From Flavobacterium sp. (GTDB taxonomy: Bacteria > Bacteroidota > Bacteroidia > Flavobacteriales > Flavobacteriaceae), in NCBI RefSeq assembly GCF_024305175.1, contig NZ_JAMWYY010000019.1, positions 1 to 54,979 on the forward strand: a stretch of 54,979 nucleotides of DNA, read 5' to 3'. The notes under the pieces were generated by a model. That model was not told where the DNA came from. It ran no database searches and was given only the letters and a program-made list of their open reading frames with translations. This document shows positions 1-7,473 of the stretch, in pieces (the stretch's first letter is position 1; each line of letters begins with the position of its first letter). Made by a program: the position numbers and the translations under genes.

Positions 1-2
1 TA

Positions 3-644
3 TGCCTAACAATGTTTGTATCCTGTAGCCAGGATGGAGATGCAAATGATGCCTCTCAAACTGAAATGACCGCAAAAAATGGCGGTTTATCGCAAAAGGA
101 TGTTGATGAATTGAAGGCATTGTGCGCTGGGTTCAGCACAAGTTCAGAATTTCTTACATATCGGTCTATGGCTGCTGAATTTGGCCATATGATGAATGGT
201 AACATTAACAAAAACTGGACGGCCAGAAAAGACTTAGAAACATGGCTTGCTGTTAATGTGGGGCAAACAAAATTTGCTACAGCACAGCAAGGCCTTGACA
301 TGTTTGATAATGTGACCGCTAGCGGCACAGTATTTTTAAATGCCAATACAAAGTTTTTTGATGCTTTGCCCGGAGCTTCACTTGGGCAGGTGCATATTAT
401 ATTAGAGCCTATTGCACCTGAACCTCCAGTTATGATAGCATATAATGAATGTATGGATGATTGTGTTGCTGCTGCCAGTTCAGCAATGGATTCTGCCCTT
501 ACAAGTTGGGAGTATTCCGTTTGGTTTGCCGGCAATTTACCTGCATCACAACAAGCAGCTTATTTAGCTTTTGCAGATGCTAATTTTGAATGGGCATTGG
601 ATAGTGCTGTATATTTTGGAAACCTTTGTTTAGATGGATGTTAA
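3..644 (+). CDS. Lipoprotein of unknown function, 5' end outside the window
   Basis: The reading frame is open to the left edge (codons for L and T precede the first visible Met), so the true start lies upstream of the window. The visible start reads LTMFVSCSQDGDAND, a lipobox-like stretch followed by an acidic run. This is what a signal peptidase II site with a surface-export signal looks like in Bacteroidota, so I infer that the cleaved Cys is the one in FVSC. The mature part (about 205 residues) is Ala-rich, probably helical, and has a Cys-containing C-terminus (NECMDDC, LCLDGC) that could form disulfides. I do not recognise the family. A hairpin terminator follows 32 bases after the stop. 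Confidence 0.7.
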   Translation, partial: CLTMFVSCSQDGDANDASQTEMTAKNGGLSQKDVDELKALCAGFSTSSEFLTYRSMAAEFGHMMNGNINKNWTARKDLETWLAVNVGQTKFATAQQGLDMFDNVTASGTVFLNANTKFFDALPGASLGQVHIILEPIAPEPPVMIAYNECMDDCVAAASSAMDSALTSWEYSVWFAGNLPASQQAAYLAFADANFEWALDSAVYFGNLCLDGC

Positions 645-675
645 TAATTTATCTAAATAACATAAAAGATAATTT

Positions 676-703
676 AAGCACGGTTTTTTGCCGTGCTTTT
701 TTA
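676..703 (+). terminator. Rho-independent terminator after the first lipoprotein gene
   Basis: An 8-bp stem AAGCACGG/CCGTGCTT (676-683 with 691-698), a T-rich loop, and a run of T to 702. Confidence 0.8.
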
Positions 704-942
704 TTCCTCCAGCGCCTTTAACTGTTCTTTTACTGCTTCGGTGTAGCCATAGCTTAGATGTGCACTTTTTTGTCATAGTACCTCTAAATAATCTAGTTGT
801 ATATCGGGTGCGCTTTCTTCTTCGGTTAGTATATCTCGATTTCTCTTGCTCCATATCTTTAAAGCCGTATTTCAGCCTCAGGACATATTCAAAGGCACTT
901 GTACTTATAATAAAGCAAGTGATGTTTAGGAGTTGAATTTCT
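701..942 (-). pseudogene. Decayed gene remnant with several frameshifts
   Basis: Read on the minus strand, three successive frames give protein-like peptides that join in order. The first runs from about 942 to 840 and contains FEYVLRLKYGFKDMEQEK. The second runs from about 845 to 783 and contains ILTEEESAPDIQLDYLEVL. The third runs from about 768 to the TAA at 701-703 and contains HLSYGYTEAVKEQLKALEE. No single frame spans the region. The pattern fits the 3' part of a gene of at least 80 codons that lost its frame by small indels. I do not recognise the family. Sequencing errors could also cause it, though at least two would be needed. The final stop abuts the terminator of the convergent lipoprotein gene, where a gene end would be expected. 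Confidence 0.45.
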
Positions 943-1006
943 TAAAGTTAGATTAACTTTGATTAAAGTTACACTAGAAAAACTATATATATTAATATTT
1001 ACAGAC

Positions 1007-1039
1007 AAAAAAGCCGCACCTGTACAGGTGCGGCTTTTT
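1007..1039. terminator. Bidirectional terminator hairpin
   Basis: A perfect palindrome, GCCGCACCTGT/ACAGGTGCGGC (1013-1034), flanked by six A on the left and five T on the right. It lies just after the stop of the minus-strand gene ending at 1058 and would work for that strand. Confidence 0.85.
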
Positions 1040-1057
1040 AAACCAATTAATTACAAT

Positions 1058-1297
1058 TTACGAAGCTACGGCAGGTAAAACCATAACCTGGTTTCGCCTT
1101 ACATCGCCGTGGGTATCTTCGGTTATTTTTGTGCCCAGCACTTCAACCGGCCTGAATATCATCAGCTCGTTTTCATTAAAAAACTCTGCTGCAATAACAT
1201 CATAGTCATCGGGGTGCAGTATAATGGTTTCATATTCAGATAGGTTGTGCTCCAGTATGTACTCCTGCAGCATATCGAGGCAAATGTGACGTCTCAT
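1058..1297 (-). CDS. Small conserved-type protein, paralog of the upstream gene
   Basis: 79 residues, soluble, no signal peptide or membrane segment. It aligns along its first half with the product of the gene just upstream: both open with a short basic/aromatic start, a helix (LDMLQEYILEHNLS here, LATIKKFILANALT there) and the shared core LHP(D/S)(D/N)(Y/F)D. The second half has RPVEVLGTKITEDTHGD and is probably beta-rich. The gene starts 8 bases after the stop of its paralog and ends just before a strong terminator, so the two form a two-gene operon. I recognise no family. The core 'ILHPDDYD' resembles a short motif in phage-capsid-like folds, but that is too little to assign anything. Confidence 0.75.
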   Translation of the reverse strand: MRRHICLDMLQEYILEHNLSEYETIILHPDDYDVIAAEFFNENELMIFRPVEVLGTKITEDTHGDVRRNQVMVLPAVAS

Positions 1298-1305
1298 ATA
1301 TCAGG

Positions 1306-1530
1306 TTAATTAAATTTAACTTCAAGTACGTCAATCTCATCCTCGCTAATCTCATCATTGTTATCGGCAATAATATTAATCCCTGAAATACAAAGCGACT
1401 TTGCTTTCTTAGCGCTGTTTGCCACCAGTTTGTCAAAGTTAGACGGGTGAAGCATCAGCATAACATTATCGGTAAGTGCGTTGGCAAGGATAAATTTTTT
1501 GATTGTGGCAAGATCTATGTTCTTTTTCAT
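1306..1530 (-). CDS. Small conserved-type protein, first gene of a paralogous pair
   Basis: 74 residues. It shares with the downstream 79-residue protein an N-terminal helix and the core MLHPSNFDKL, so the pair arose by duplication. The C-terminus is acidic (DNNDEISEDEIDVLEVKFN). It has no signal peptide, Cys pair or transmembrane segment, so it is expected in the cytoplasm. The arrangement (two adjacent genes of 70-80 codons, 8 bases apart) superficially resembles a toxin-antitoxin pair, but the products resemble each other and neither has a DNA-binding or toxin motif that I can see. Function unknown. Confidence 0.75.
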   Translation of the reverse strand: MKKNIDLATIKKFILANALTDNVMLMLHPSNFDKLVANSAKKAKSLCISGINIIADNNDEISEDEIDVLEVKFN

Positions 1531-1687
1531 GACAGTACTTTGTTAAAGGTTAGTGATACAAAGATGGTTGTTATACCTTTAAAATTTTTGTAACGTATTG
1601 CCAATAAAAGATTAAAATTCTTTAAGAAATTGCCTGTTAACCTGCACATGCTTTATAGACAGCCAAAATAGCTGAATTTCCGGCAGT

Positions 1688-2629
1688 TTAACCTTTGTGT
1701 TTTGAGAGCCAGTTATAAAGCCTTTCGGCATCTTCTTTTTTAAACAATCCTGTACCGGGGTTCATAGTAGCCGCCGAACCACACGCAACACCCATCCGTG
1801 CCATTTGCACCGGCGTACCGCCTTGCGCCAGCACCGAAACCATTCCTGCCACCATGCTGTCGCCTGCACCAACGGTACTCAGTTTTTTTACAGATGGTGC
1901 TGCTATATGTATGGTTTCATCCTGTGTTACAAGATAAGCGCCCTGCGGCCCCATAGATACCACCACTACTTCGGCATTGCCGGCGGTTACAAGTTCTTTG
2001 GCGGCATCATCAGCGGTTTCATTGTCCAGATGTTCTTTGTTGGCAATCCTGCTTAATTCGCCAATATTCGGCTTCAGGAGGTAAACACCTTCTTCCAGCG
2101 CGGCGGTTAGTGCCTCGCCCGATGTGTCTGCCACTACTTTGCTGCCTTTGCCTTTTGCCAGTTTAACCAGCTTTTTAATGTAACCGGGTTCCATTCCCGG
2201 GGGCAGGCTGCCGCTTATTACCACCACTTCAGGGAAAGGAGTAATATTATTTATAGTATCTAAGATTAGTTGTGCCTCATCTTCGGATAGCGCGTCTCCC
2301 GGCATACCAAAACGGTATTGCTCGTTGTTAGAGGTATCTACCACTATAAAATTTTCGCGGGTTTCAGCAGCGACACTAACCGGAAGTGAATTAACATTTT
2401 CTTCTTTAAGCAGTTTTTGCAGTAATTCGCCTGTACGCCCGCCCGATGTAAATAAAGCAGTTGTACCAACACCCAGCCTTACCAGCCCGCGCGATACATT
2501 AATGCCGCCCCCGCCGGGTTCATATTTTGGCTTTTCGCAACGCAGTTTCTTTTCGGGCTTAATATTTGCCACGCTGCTGCTTTTATCTACAGTAGGGTTA
2601 AGGGTTATGGTTAAAACGTTGGGGTTCAT
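1688..2629 (-). CDS. pfkB: 6-phosphofructokinase of the PfkB family
   Basis: 313 residues, the usual length for PfkB (ribokinase-fold) sugar kinases. The N-terminus TLNPTVDKS and the sugar-binding block KPKYEPGGGGINVSRGL closely follow E. coli Pfk-2, as do QYRFGMPG and the C-terminal STVGAGDSMVAGM (residues 251-263). The catalytic base of the family is the Asp of GAGD, here Asp257. The nucleotide-site region GSAATMNPGTGL is present. Expected reaction: ATP-dependent phosphorylation of fructose 6-phosphate in glycolysis. A role as 1-phosphofructokinase or tagatose kinase cannot be excluded within this family, but the similarity to Pfk-2 is much the strongest. It lies 21 bases downstream of the SDR gene and is probably cotranscribed with it. 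Confidence 0.88.
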   Translation of the reverse strand: MNPNVLTITLNPTVDKSSSVANIKPEKKLRCEKPKYEPGGGGINVSRGLVRLGVGTTALFTSGGRTGELLQKLLKEENVNSLPVSVAAETRENFIVVDTSNNEQYRFGMPGDALSEDEAQLILDTINNITPFPEVVVISGSLPPGMEPGYIKKLVKLAKGKGSKVVADTSGEALTAALEEGVYLLKPNIGELSRIANKEHLDNETADDAAKELVTAGNAEVVVVSMGPQGAYLVTQDETIHIAAPSVKKLSTVGAGDSMVAGMVSVLAQGGTPVQMARMGVACGSAATMNPGTGLFKKEDAERLYNWLSKHKG

Positions 2630-2650
2630 TAAAAGTATGTTGTTTCGTAA

Positions 2651-3535
2651 TTATTCTTTGTTCTTTTTTGCTTTAATCATGGCTTCCAGCATATCCCACA
2701 TATCTTCGGGTATTGCTTCCAGCAGGTTAAACTGCCCTGCACCTTTAAGCCACTCGCCGCCATCTATAGTAATAACCTCTCCGTTTATATAAGCCGAGAA
2801 ATCAGAAACCAGGTAAGCCGCAAGGTTTGCCAGTTCCTGGTGGTCGCCCACACGCTTAAGCGGAACTTTCTTGGCAAGGTCAAACTTTTCCTTAAGGTCG
2901 CCCGGCAGCAGCCTGTCCCACGCACCTTTGGTAGGGAAGGGGCCGGGTGCAATGGCGTTACTACGTATGCCATATTTTGCCCACTCAACTGCAAGGCTGC
3001 GCGTCATGGCAAGCACACCTGCTTTTGCCGTAGCGCTTGGCACTACATAGGCAGAGCCTGTCCATGCATACGTAGTCACTATATTCAATATCGCAGACGA
3101 TTCCTGTTGGGTATCTATCCAGTGTTTGCCAAAGGCAAGGGTACAGTTCTTAGAGCCTTTCAGCACTATGTCTATAATGGTATCAAATGCGTTGGCAGAA
3201 AGGCGCTCTGTGGGGCTTATAAAGTTTCCTGCGGCATTATTAAGCAGCACATCAGCTTTGCCGTAGTGGCTTAATACCGCCTGCAGCATTTTCTCTACTT
3301 CCTCATAATGGCGCACATCACACTGCACGGCAAGGCACTGCCCGCCTATTTCGGCTTCAAGCTCTTTGGCAGTAGCCTTTAGTTTTTCAAGGTCGCGCGA
3401 GGTAATGGCGGTTTTTGCGCCAAGTTCCATAAAATATTTTGTCATCGACTTGCCGAGGCCGCTGCCGCCACCAGTTATAACTATAACTTTATCTTTTAAA
3501 GCGTCTTCACGAAGCATTTTTGCAGTATAATTCAT
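2651..3535 (-). CDS. SDR oxidoreductase, 2,4-dienoyl-CoA reductase type
   Basis: 294 residues from the ATG at 3535; the frame extends 29 codons further upstream, but that part is not SDR-like. The Rossmann motif TGGGSGLG (21-28) and NNAAG (99-103) are present. The catalytic region is not the classical YxxxK. It reads TTYAWTGSAYVVPSATAKAG, with Tyr156, Ser167 and Lys171 spaced exactly as in mammalian peroxisomal/mitochondrial 2,4-dienoyl-CoA reductases, followed by PGP(F)PTKGAWDRL, which is also typical of that group. I infer NADPH-dependent reduction of dienoyl-CoA during beta-oxidation of unsaturated fatty acids. It is the first gene of a two-gene unit with pfkB, a pairing with no obvious metabolic logic. 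Confidence 0.82.
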   Translation of the reverse strand: MNYTAKMLREDALKDKVIVITGGGSGLGKSMTKYFMELGAKTAITSRDLEKLKATAKELEAEIGGQCLAVQCDVRHYEEVEKMLQAVLSHYGKADVLLNNAAGNFISPTERLSANAFDTIIDIVLKGSKNCTLAFGKHWIDTQQESSAILNIVTTYAWTGSAYVVPSATAKAGVLAMTRSLAVEWAKYGIRSNAIAPGPFPTKGAWDRLLPGDLKEKFDLAKKVPLKRVGDHQELANLAAYLVSDFSAYINGEVITIDGGEWLKGAGQFNLLEAIPEDMWDMLEAMIKAKKNKE

Positions 3536-3704
3536 AATGGTATGTAGTGATTGATTTACCGTAAATGTAAGGAATATTTTTACAGGCTTTTGGCAACAAG
3601 GGCTTAATATGGTGTTAATCATGCTAAAGTATTGCTAAGTATATAGCATGGCAATAACAGGAGGTTTAATTTTAAGTGTGTGAATTTTTTACCTTCGTAA
3701 TACC

Positions 3705-4268
3705 ATGACAAAAGAAGAAATACTCCATAGAATACGCGAATATGCCGATGATGCCCACGGTAGCCAGATGCGTAAGTATACTCCGGAGCGGTATATAGTG
3801 CACCCTGTCAGGGTTATGGAAACGCTGTGTGGTTAGACCGACAGGCTGCCTTTGTTTGCGACGGCGTTATTGCATGATGTTTTAGAGGACACTCCGGTAA
3901 AACCGCAGCAAATGCTGGAGTTTTTAAAAGGTATTATGAATGAAGATGAAGCTGAGGAAACCCTGATGTTGGTTGTAGCGATGACTGATGTTTTTGTGAA
4001 AGAGGATTATCCTGCCCTTAACAGGAAACAACGCAAACAACTGGAGATTGAGCGTATAGCTTTAACAAGTGCCGATGCTCAGACTATTAAGTATGCCGAT
4101 ATTATAGATAACACGATTGATATTACTGCCAACGACCGAAATTTTGCACCACGTTACCTTAAAGAAGTTTTTGCCATACTTAAAGTGGCAGATAAAGGCA
4201 ATGCTGAGCTTTATGCTAAAGCGCTGCAGGTTGTAAGAGACAGCCTTAATAATGTTAATTTACGCTAA
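3705..4268 (+). pseudogene. HD-domain (RelA/SpoT-type hydrolase-like) protein interrupted by an in-frame TAG
   Basis: The frame from ATG 3705 encodes a 187-codon protein. After 43 codons (ending MRKYTPERYIVHPVRVMETLCG) it meets TAG at 3834-3836, and continues in the same frame with TDRLPLFATALLHDVLEDTPV to the stop at 4268. HP..V..(about 15)..ALLHDVLEDT is the metal-binding HD signature of small SpoT-like phosphohydrolases, so the halves clearly belong together: His33 lies before the stop and the His-Asp pair after it. Downstream Met codons (3852 onward) would give a product lacking the first metal ligand. It is therefore probably a recent pseudogene; suppression of the amber codon or a sequencing error are the alternatives. 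No frameshift is needed. Confidence 0.75.
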
Positions 4269-4342
4269 TTTATTGGCTTTAATTTAGGACTTGTTTGTGA
4301 AGGAAATTCCTTAATTTGGTTGTACTAAATCAATCATCAATT

Positions 4343-4714
4343 ATGGATACGAATCAACAAATTAAATTACTGGAGAACAGGCTTATAGAGGCAATGAAAG
4401 CAAGCGATGTTGCCACTCTTGATGCCCTTATTTCGGATGAGCTTATCTTTACAGGCCATTATGGCGACCTTTTTTCTAAAGAAGCAGATATAAATGCGCA
4501 TCGTGAAGGTAATATTACTATATATGATATTGTTATTTCCGAACAACATATTAAAGCATATGATGATGTTGTAATTGTATCGGTTAAAAAAGAGATAAGC
4601 GGCAGTTTTTTTGGTGATACCGAAGTAGGCTTGTACCGTTTTACCCGCGTGTGGAAACAACTGGGTGACGAATGGAAAATAATAGCTGCACACAGCACGC
4701 AGATTGTGCGTTAA
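4343..4714 (+). CDS. NTF2-like (DUF4440-type) small protein
   Basis: 123 residues from ATG 4343; the frame opens nine codons earlier, but the start at MDTNQQIKLLENRL gives the usual N-terminal helix. The pattern of an N-terminal amphipathic helix (ENRLIEAMKASDVATLDALIS), then DELIFTGHYGDLFSK, alternating beta strands and a terminal VWKQLGDEWKIIAAHST is characteristic of the SnoaL/NTF2 cone fold (DUF4440). Such proteins bind small molecules or act as isomerase-like enzymes, but nothing here shows a substrate. It lies 74 bases after the broken HD gene and is soluble and cytoplasmic. Confidence 0.75.
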   Translation: MDTNQQIKLLENRLIEAMKASDVATLDALISDELIFTGHYGDLFSKEADINAHREGNITIYDIVISEQHIKAYDDVVIVSVKKEISGSFFGDTEVGLYRFTRVWKQLGDEWKIIAAHSTQIVR

Positions 4715-4773
4715 AACAGCCTTATTGTAAATCTATTAACATTTACTGAGCAGAGAGACTGCTTTTTGTTTAG

Positions 4774-4781
4774 TAGATTTG
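4774..4781 (+). promoter_or_regulatory. Bacteroidota -7 promoter element before the HAD gene
   Basis: TAGATTTG matches the TAnnTTTG consensus and ends 19 bases before ATG 4801, which supports that start. No clear -33 TTG at the usual distance. Confidence 0.45.
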
Positions 4782-4800
4782 TAAATAAATTCGCTATTTA

Positions 4801-5499
4801 ATGAACATAAAAGTAATTGCGTTTGACGCTGACGATACACTTTTTATAAACGAACCTTATTTTGAAGAAACCGAGAAGAAGTTTTGCGGGATTATGGAAG
4901 CCTACCTTTCGCACCAAAGCCTCTCTCAGGAGCTGTTCAGGACACAGATAAACAACCTCCCGCTTTATGGCTACGGCATAAAAGGATATGTACTCAGCAT
5001 GATAGAAACTGCTATTAAGGTTTCTAACGGTACTGTAAGTGTTAAGTGTATCGAAATGATAACTGAGTTGGGCAAAGAGCTTATACAAAAGCCTATCGTG
5101 CTGCTGGAAGGGGTAGAGGAGACATTAAAAGCTTTACAGCCGCATTATAAACTGGTTGTGGCAACAAAAGGCGACCTTAAAGACCAGCAACGCAAGCTGC
5201 ACAACAGTGGCCTGGGGCATTACTTTCACCATATAGAAGTAATGTCGGATAAAAAAGAGATAGATTACCTAAAGCTAATCAAGCGCCTTGATATAGCACC
5301 CCACGAGTTTTACATGGTGGGCAATTCATTACGCTCTGATGTGTTGCCGGTGCTCGAAATTGGCGGCTATGCCTGCCATGTGCCTTTTCATACTACCTGG
5401 GCACACGAAATGGTAGAGCACAATGTAGAGCATCAAAACATGAGCGAGATAGCTAATATTACAGAGCTTGTGCCGCTGTTATTACCAAAGAGTGCATAA
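4801..5499 (+). CDS. HAD-superfamily hydrolase
   Basis: 232 residues. Motif I is FDADDTLF with nucleophile Asp9 and Asp11; motif II is the Thr in LVVATKG; a Lys-rich stretch (DKKEIDYLKLIKRL) supplies motif III; MVGNSLRSDVLPVLEIGG is motif IV with the acidic metal ligand. The helical insert between residues 15 and 95 is a type-1 cap. This is a phosphoglycolate-phosphatase/haloacid-dehalogenase-like enzyme acting on a small phosphorylated metabolite in the cytoplasm; the substrate cannot be read from the sequence. It is followed 25 bases later by the DUF6526 gene, probably in one transcript ending at the hairpin near 6000. Confidence 0.85.
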   Translation: MNIKVIAFDADDTLFINEPYFEETEKKFCGIMEAYLSHQSLSQELFRTQINNLPLYGYGIKGYVLSMIETAIKVSNGTVSVKCIEMITELGKELIQKPIVLLEGVEETLKALQPHYKLVVATKGDLKDQQRKLHNSGLGHYFHHIEVMSDKKEIDYLKLIKRLDIAPHEFYMVGNSLRSDVLPVLEIGGYACHVPFHTTWAHEMVEHNVEHQNMSEIANITELVPLLLPKSA

Positions 5500-5524
5500 C
5501 TTAATTTTATAAAACAGGTTAAAA

Positions 5525-5962
5525 ATGGCTAAACAAAACTATAAGAACCACATACGGTTCTATCCGCCCCATCATTTTGTGTTCTATCCGCTCATGCTGC
5601 TATTTGTAATTGCGGTTGCTTATTTTGCATCGAAGGCAGATGATGATAAACAAATATGGATATTTACAGGCATGCTGGGTATGGTGGTAATATGGCTTTC
5701 GTTCATGCTGCGCCAGCATTATGCGCTCACGTTGCAAAACAGGCTGGTGCTGCTGGAGCTGCGTTACCGCTATTTCGTTACAACGGGCAGGCGTTTAGAG
5801 CCTCTTGAAGAAAAACTTTCACAGGGGCAGTTATTTGCACTACGTTTTGCACCGGATGATGAACTGCCGGGGCTTGCAGAGCGTGCTGCAAAAGAGAACC
5901 TTTCGGCAGATGCCATTAAAAAAGCAATTAAAAACTGGAATCCTGACCACAGGAGGGTTTAA
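5525..5962 (+). CDS. DUF6526-like membrane protein
   Basis: 145 residues. A short N-terminal stretch rich in aromatic residues and His (NYKNHIRFYPPHHFVFYP) leads into two transmembrane helices (about residues 20-37 and 46-62) and a soluble C-terminal half (RYRYFVTTGRRLEPLEEKLSQGQLFALRFA). This architecture and the NH..(F/Y)YPPHH start match the DUF6526 proteins common in Bacteroidota; the family name is from memory. Function unknown. It sits in the inner membrane, with the soluble part probably cytoplasmic. Confidence 0.7.
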   Translation: MAKQNYKNHIRFYPPHHFVFYPLMLLFVIAVAYFASKADDDKQIWIFTGMLGMVVIWLSFMLRQHYALTLQNRLVLLELRYRYFVTTGRRLEPLEEKLSQGQLFALRFAPDDELPGLAERAAKENLSADAIKKAIKNWNPDHRRV

Positions 5963-5984
5963 ATCAGAAAAGAATAACCAAAGC

Positions 5985-6022
5985 AAAAGCGTGATAAAGA
6001 AATATCCTTATCACGCTTTTTA
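5985..6022. terminator. Terminator between convergent genes
   Basis: Stem AAAAGCGTGATAA/TTATCACGCTTTT around a 10-base loop, with A and T runs at the two ends, so it can serve both the DUF6526 gene and the converging minus-strand gene that ends at 6055. Confidence 0.8.
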
Positions 6023-6054
6023 TTTGAATTAGGTTCGGAACTTATATAAAATTC

Positions 6055-6465
6055 TTACTCTAACTCTTCTCTGTTTCTGCGGTCATTTTCCTGGCCGTAC
6101 TTGTTTTGCTCTTCGTCATTATAACGGCCCTGCAATACATCATCGTCCTGTTGCTCTTGCTGTATGGTGCGTTGCGTCATGTCTTTAGCATTCCAGTCAT
6201 TATCTTTAGTGCCGTCATTTGTTGTGTTAGCTTCTTTTTTGGCTTTCCAGGTGTCCTCATCTTCATTAAAAGTCTTTGAATCTGCATCGCTCGAATCTTC
6301 AGCTTTTCTTTCCTGTCCGCGGTAATTGTCTTTATCCATGGAAGGATCATTAAGGCCATTGCCTTTATTGCTCATTCCATATGGCTCATGGTTGCCAAGG
6401 TGGCCCGTGTTTTCGTTCGGTTCTGTACTGTTGCCATTGTTGTGGCGGTTATTATCAGTTTCCAT
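6055..6465 (-). CDS. Highly hydrophilic, probably disordered protein
   Basis: 136 residues with almost no hydrophobic residues; Asn, Asp, Glu, Lys, Gln and Gly dominate (METDNNRHNNGNSTEPNENT at the start). There is no signal peptide, membrane segment or Cys. Such composition predicts an intrinsically disordered, heat-soluble protein of the hydrophilin kind, which would fit a role in desiccation or osmotic stress, but that is inference from composition only. It lies 23 bases downstream of a 46-codon gene of similar character and ends at a shared terminator. A second hydrophilic protein of the same length is encoded at 7474-7884. I recognise no family. Confidence 0.65.
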   Translation of the reverse strand: METDNNRHNNGNSTEPNENTGHLGNHEPYGMSNKGNGLNDPSMDKDNYRGQERKAEDSSDADSKTFNEDEDTWKAKKEANTTNDGTKDNDWNAKDMTQRTIQQEQQDDDVLQGRYNDEEQNKYGQENDRRNREELE

Positions 6466-6488
6466 ACTATCTTATTTACGTGTTTATA

Positions 6489-6629
6489 TTAATCCTTTTG
6501 CGATGGTTTAGGATAGGCTTCTTTGCCTGACGAATCTTTTTTATCTGTTTCTTTTGCCAGCTTGGATGCCGCCGAATCCCTTTCGCTTGATACCTTTGGT
6601 GCCGGGGTTTGTTTTTTCTCTTCAGACAT
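6489..6629 (-). CDS. 46-residue charged small protein
   Basis: A short gene: ATG at 6629, TAA at 6489-6491, 46 residues beginning MSEEKKQTPAPKVSSERD and ending KEAYPKPSQKD. It is rich in Lys, Glu, Ser, Ala and Pro and lacks hydrophobic segments, so it is predicted to be disordered. Support for coding is its clean start, its amino-acid composition like that of the neighbouring hydrophilic protein, and its position 23 bases upstream of that gene on the same strand, as in a two-gene operon. It could be missed by gene callers with a length cut-off. The upstream region contains a TATAAT-like stretch but no TAnnTTTG element, hinting at a different sigma factor. Confidence 0.55.
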   Translation of the reverse strand: MSEEKKQTPAPKVSSERDSAASKLAKETDKKDSSGKEAYPKPSQKD

Positions 6630-6873
6630 AGTCATTTATATTTATATTTTGCATTATAAAGTTCGTTATTACTAACCCCGGAATGAACTTATTTAACGTT
6701 GCCTGTTAAATGAAATGTTATAAATGTGAAGTCATACTGCGCTCTTGCCTGTAAAATGGCTGATTATCTAAAAGCAATGATTTGTTGGCTATGTACTTTT
6801 AACAAATAATTGATACTGTCGGTTTTGCTGTAATGCTTTACTTGCTGTAAATTAGTAGGATAAATTTTATACT

Positions 6874-7413
6874 ATGGCTTCAAAACATTGGGAAATAGAT
6901 CCTGCACATTCCGAAATCCATTTTAAAATTCGCCACTTGCTTATTTCCAATATTTCAGGTGCGTTTAATATCTTTTCAGGCACTATGGTAACACCTGTGC
7001 ATGATAATTTTAAAGATGCCTATTTTACACTTAAGATAGATGTTTACAGTATAGATACCAATAATGAAGACAGGGATGAGCATTTAAAATCAGACGATTT
7101 TTTTAATGCGGATGCCTATCCCGAAATTACTTATCTCTCAACGGAGTTTACCCATATAGATGGTGATAACTATAAGCTTACGGGCGATTTAACTATAAAA
7201 GGCACTACCAGGCAGGTAACCTTTGATGTATTATTTGGAGGGCAGGCAAAGGATGGCTTTGGCATCAGCCGCGCCGGATTTGAAATTAATGGGGTAATAG
7301 ACCGTAATGATTTTGATATACATCCTGCAGAAGCGGCTGAGGCGAGTGGTATTATACTTGGCGAAGAAATTAAGCTTCATGCCAACATACAGTATATAAA
7401 CAAGCCTGAATAA
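6874..7413 (+). CDS. YceI-family lipocalin-like protein
   Basis: 179 residues spanning the whole YceI domain: WEIDPAHSEIHFKIRHLLISNISGAF at the start, DRDEHLKSDDFFNADAYPEITYLST in the middle (the family's most conserved block), LTGDLTIKGTTRQVTFDV and a final strand. Family members form an antiparallel beta-barrel that binds a polyisoprenoid chain or similar amphiphile. Many are secreted, but this one starts directly at MASKHWEIDPAH with no signal peptide, so it should be cytoplasmic. A near-match to the promoter element (TAAATTAG) ends 18 bases before the ATG. Confidence 0.9.
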   Translation: MASKHWEIDPAHSEIHFKIRHLLISNISGAFNIFSGTMVTPVHDNFKDAYFTLKIDVYSIDTNNEDRDEHLKSDDFFNADAYPEITYLSTEFTHIDGDNYKLTGDLTIKGTTRQVTFDVLFGGQAKDGFGISRAGFEINGVIDRNDFDIHPAEAAEASGIILGEEIKLHANIQYINKPE

Positions 7414-7449
7414 AAAACCATCCTGAATGGCTAAAGGCCCGCAGGATGG
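7411..7449 (-). terminator. Terminator of the minus-strand three-gene operon
   Basis: Stem CCATCCTG/CAGGATGG (7418-7425 with 7442-7449). On the minus strand it is followed by six T, so it serves the gene ending at 7474. Confidence 0.75.
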
Positions 7450-7473
7450 TAATTACAATTGGCGGTATTGGTT

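Noticed and set aside
688..936. Plus-strand open frame across the remnant region
   Set aside because: It runs through the terminator and opposite to the decayed gene; its composition is not protein-like.
1058..1530. Toxin-antitoxin pair
   Set aside because: The two products resemble each other and neither has toxin or DNA-binding features; tandem duplication explains the arrangement.
3536..3622. N-terminal extension of the SDR protein
   Set aside because: The added 29 residues do not resemble any SDR, and the Rossmann motif is placed correctly from ATG 3535.
3620..3650. Inverted repeat CATGCTA...TAGCATG
   Set aside because: Seven bases around a 17-base loop in AT-rich DNA; likely chance, no T run and no operator family recognised.
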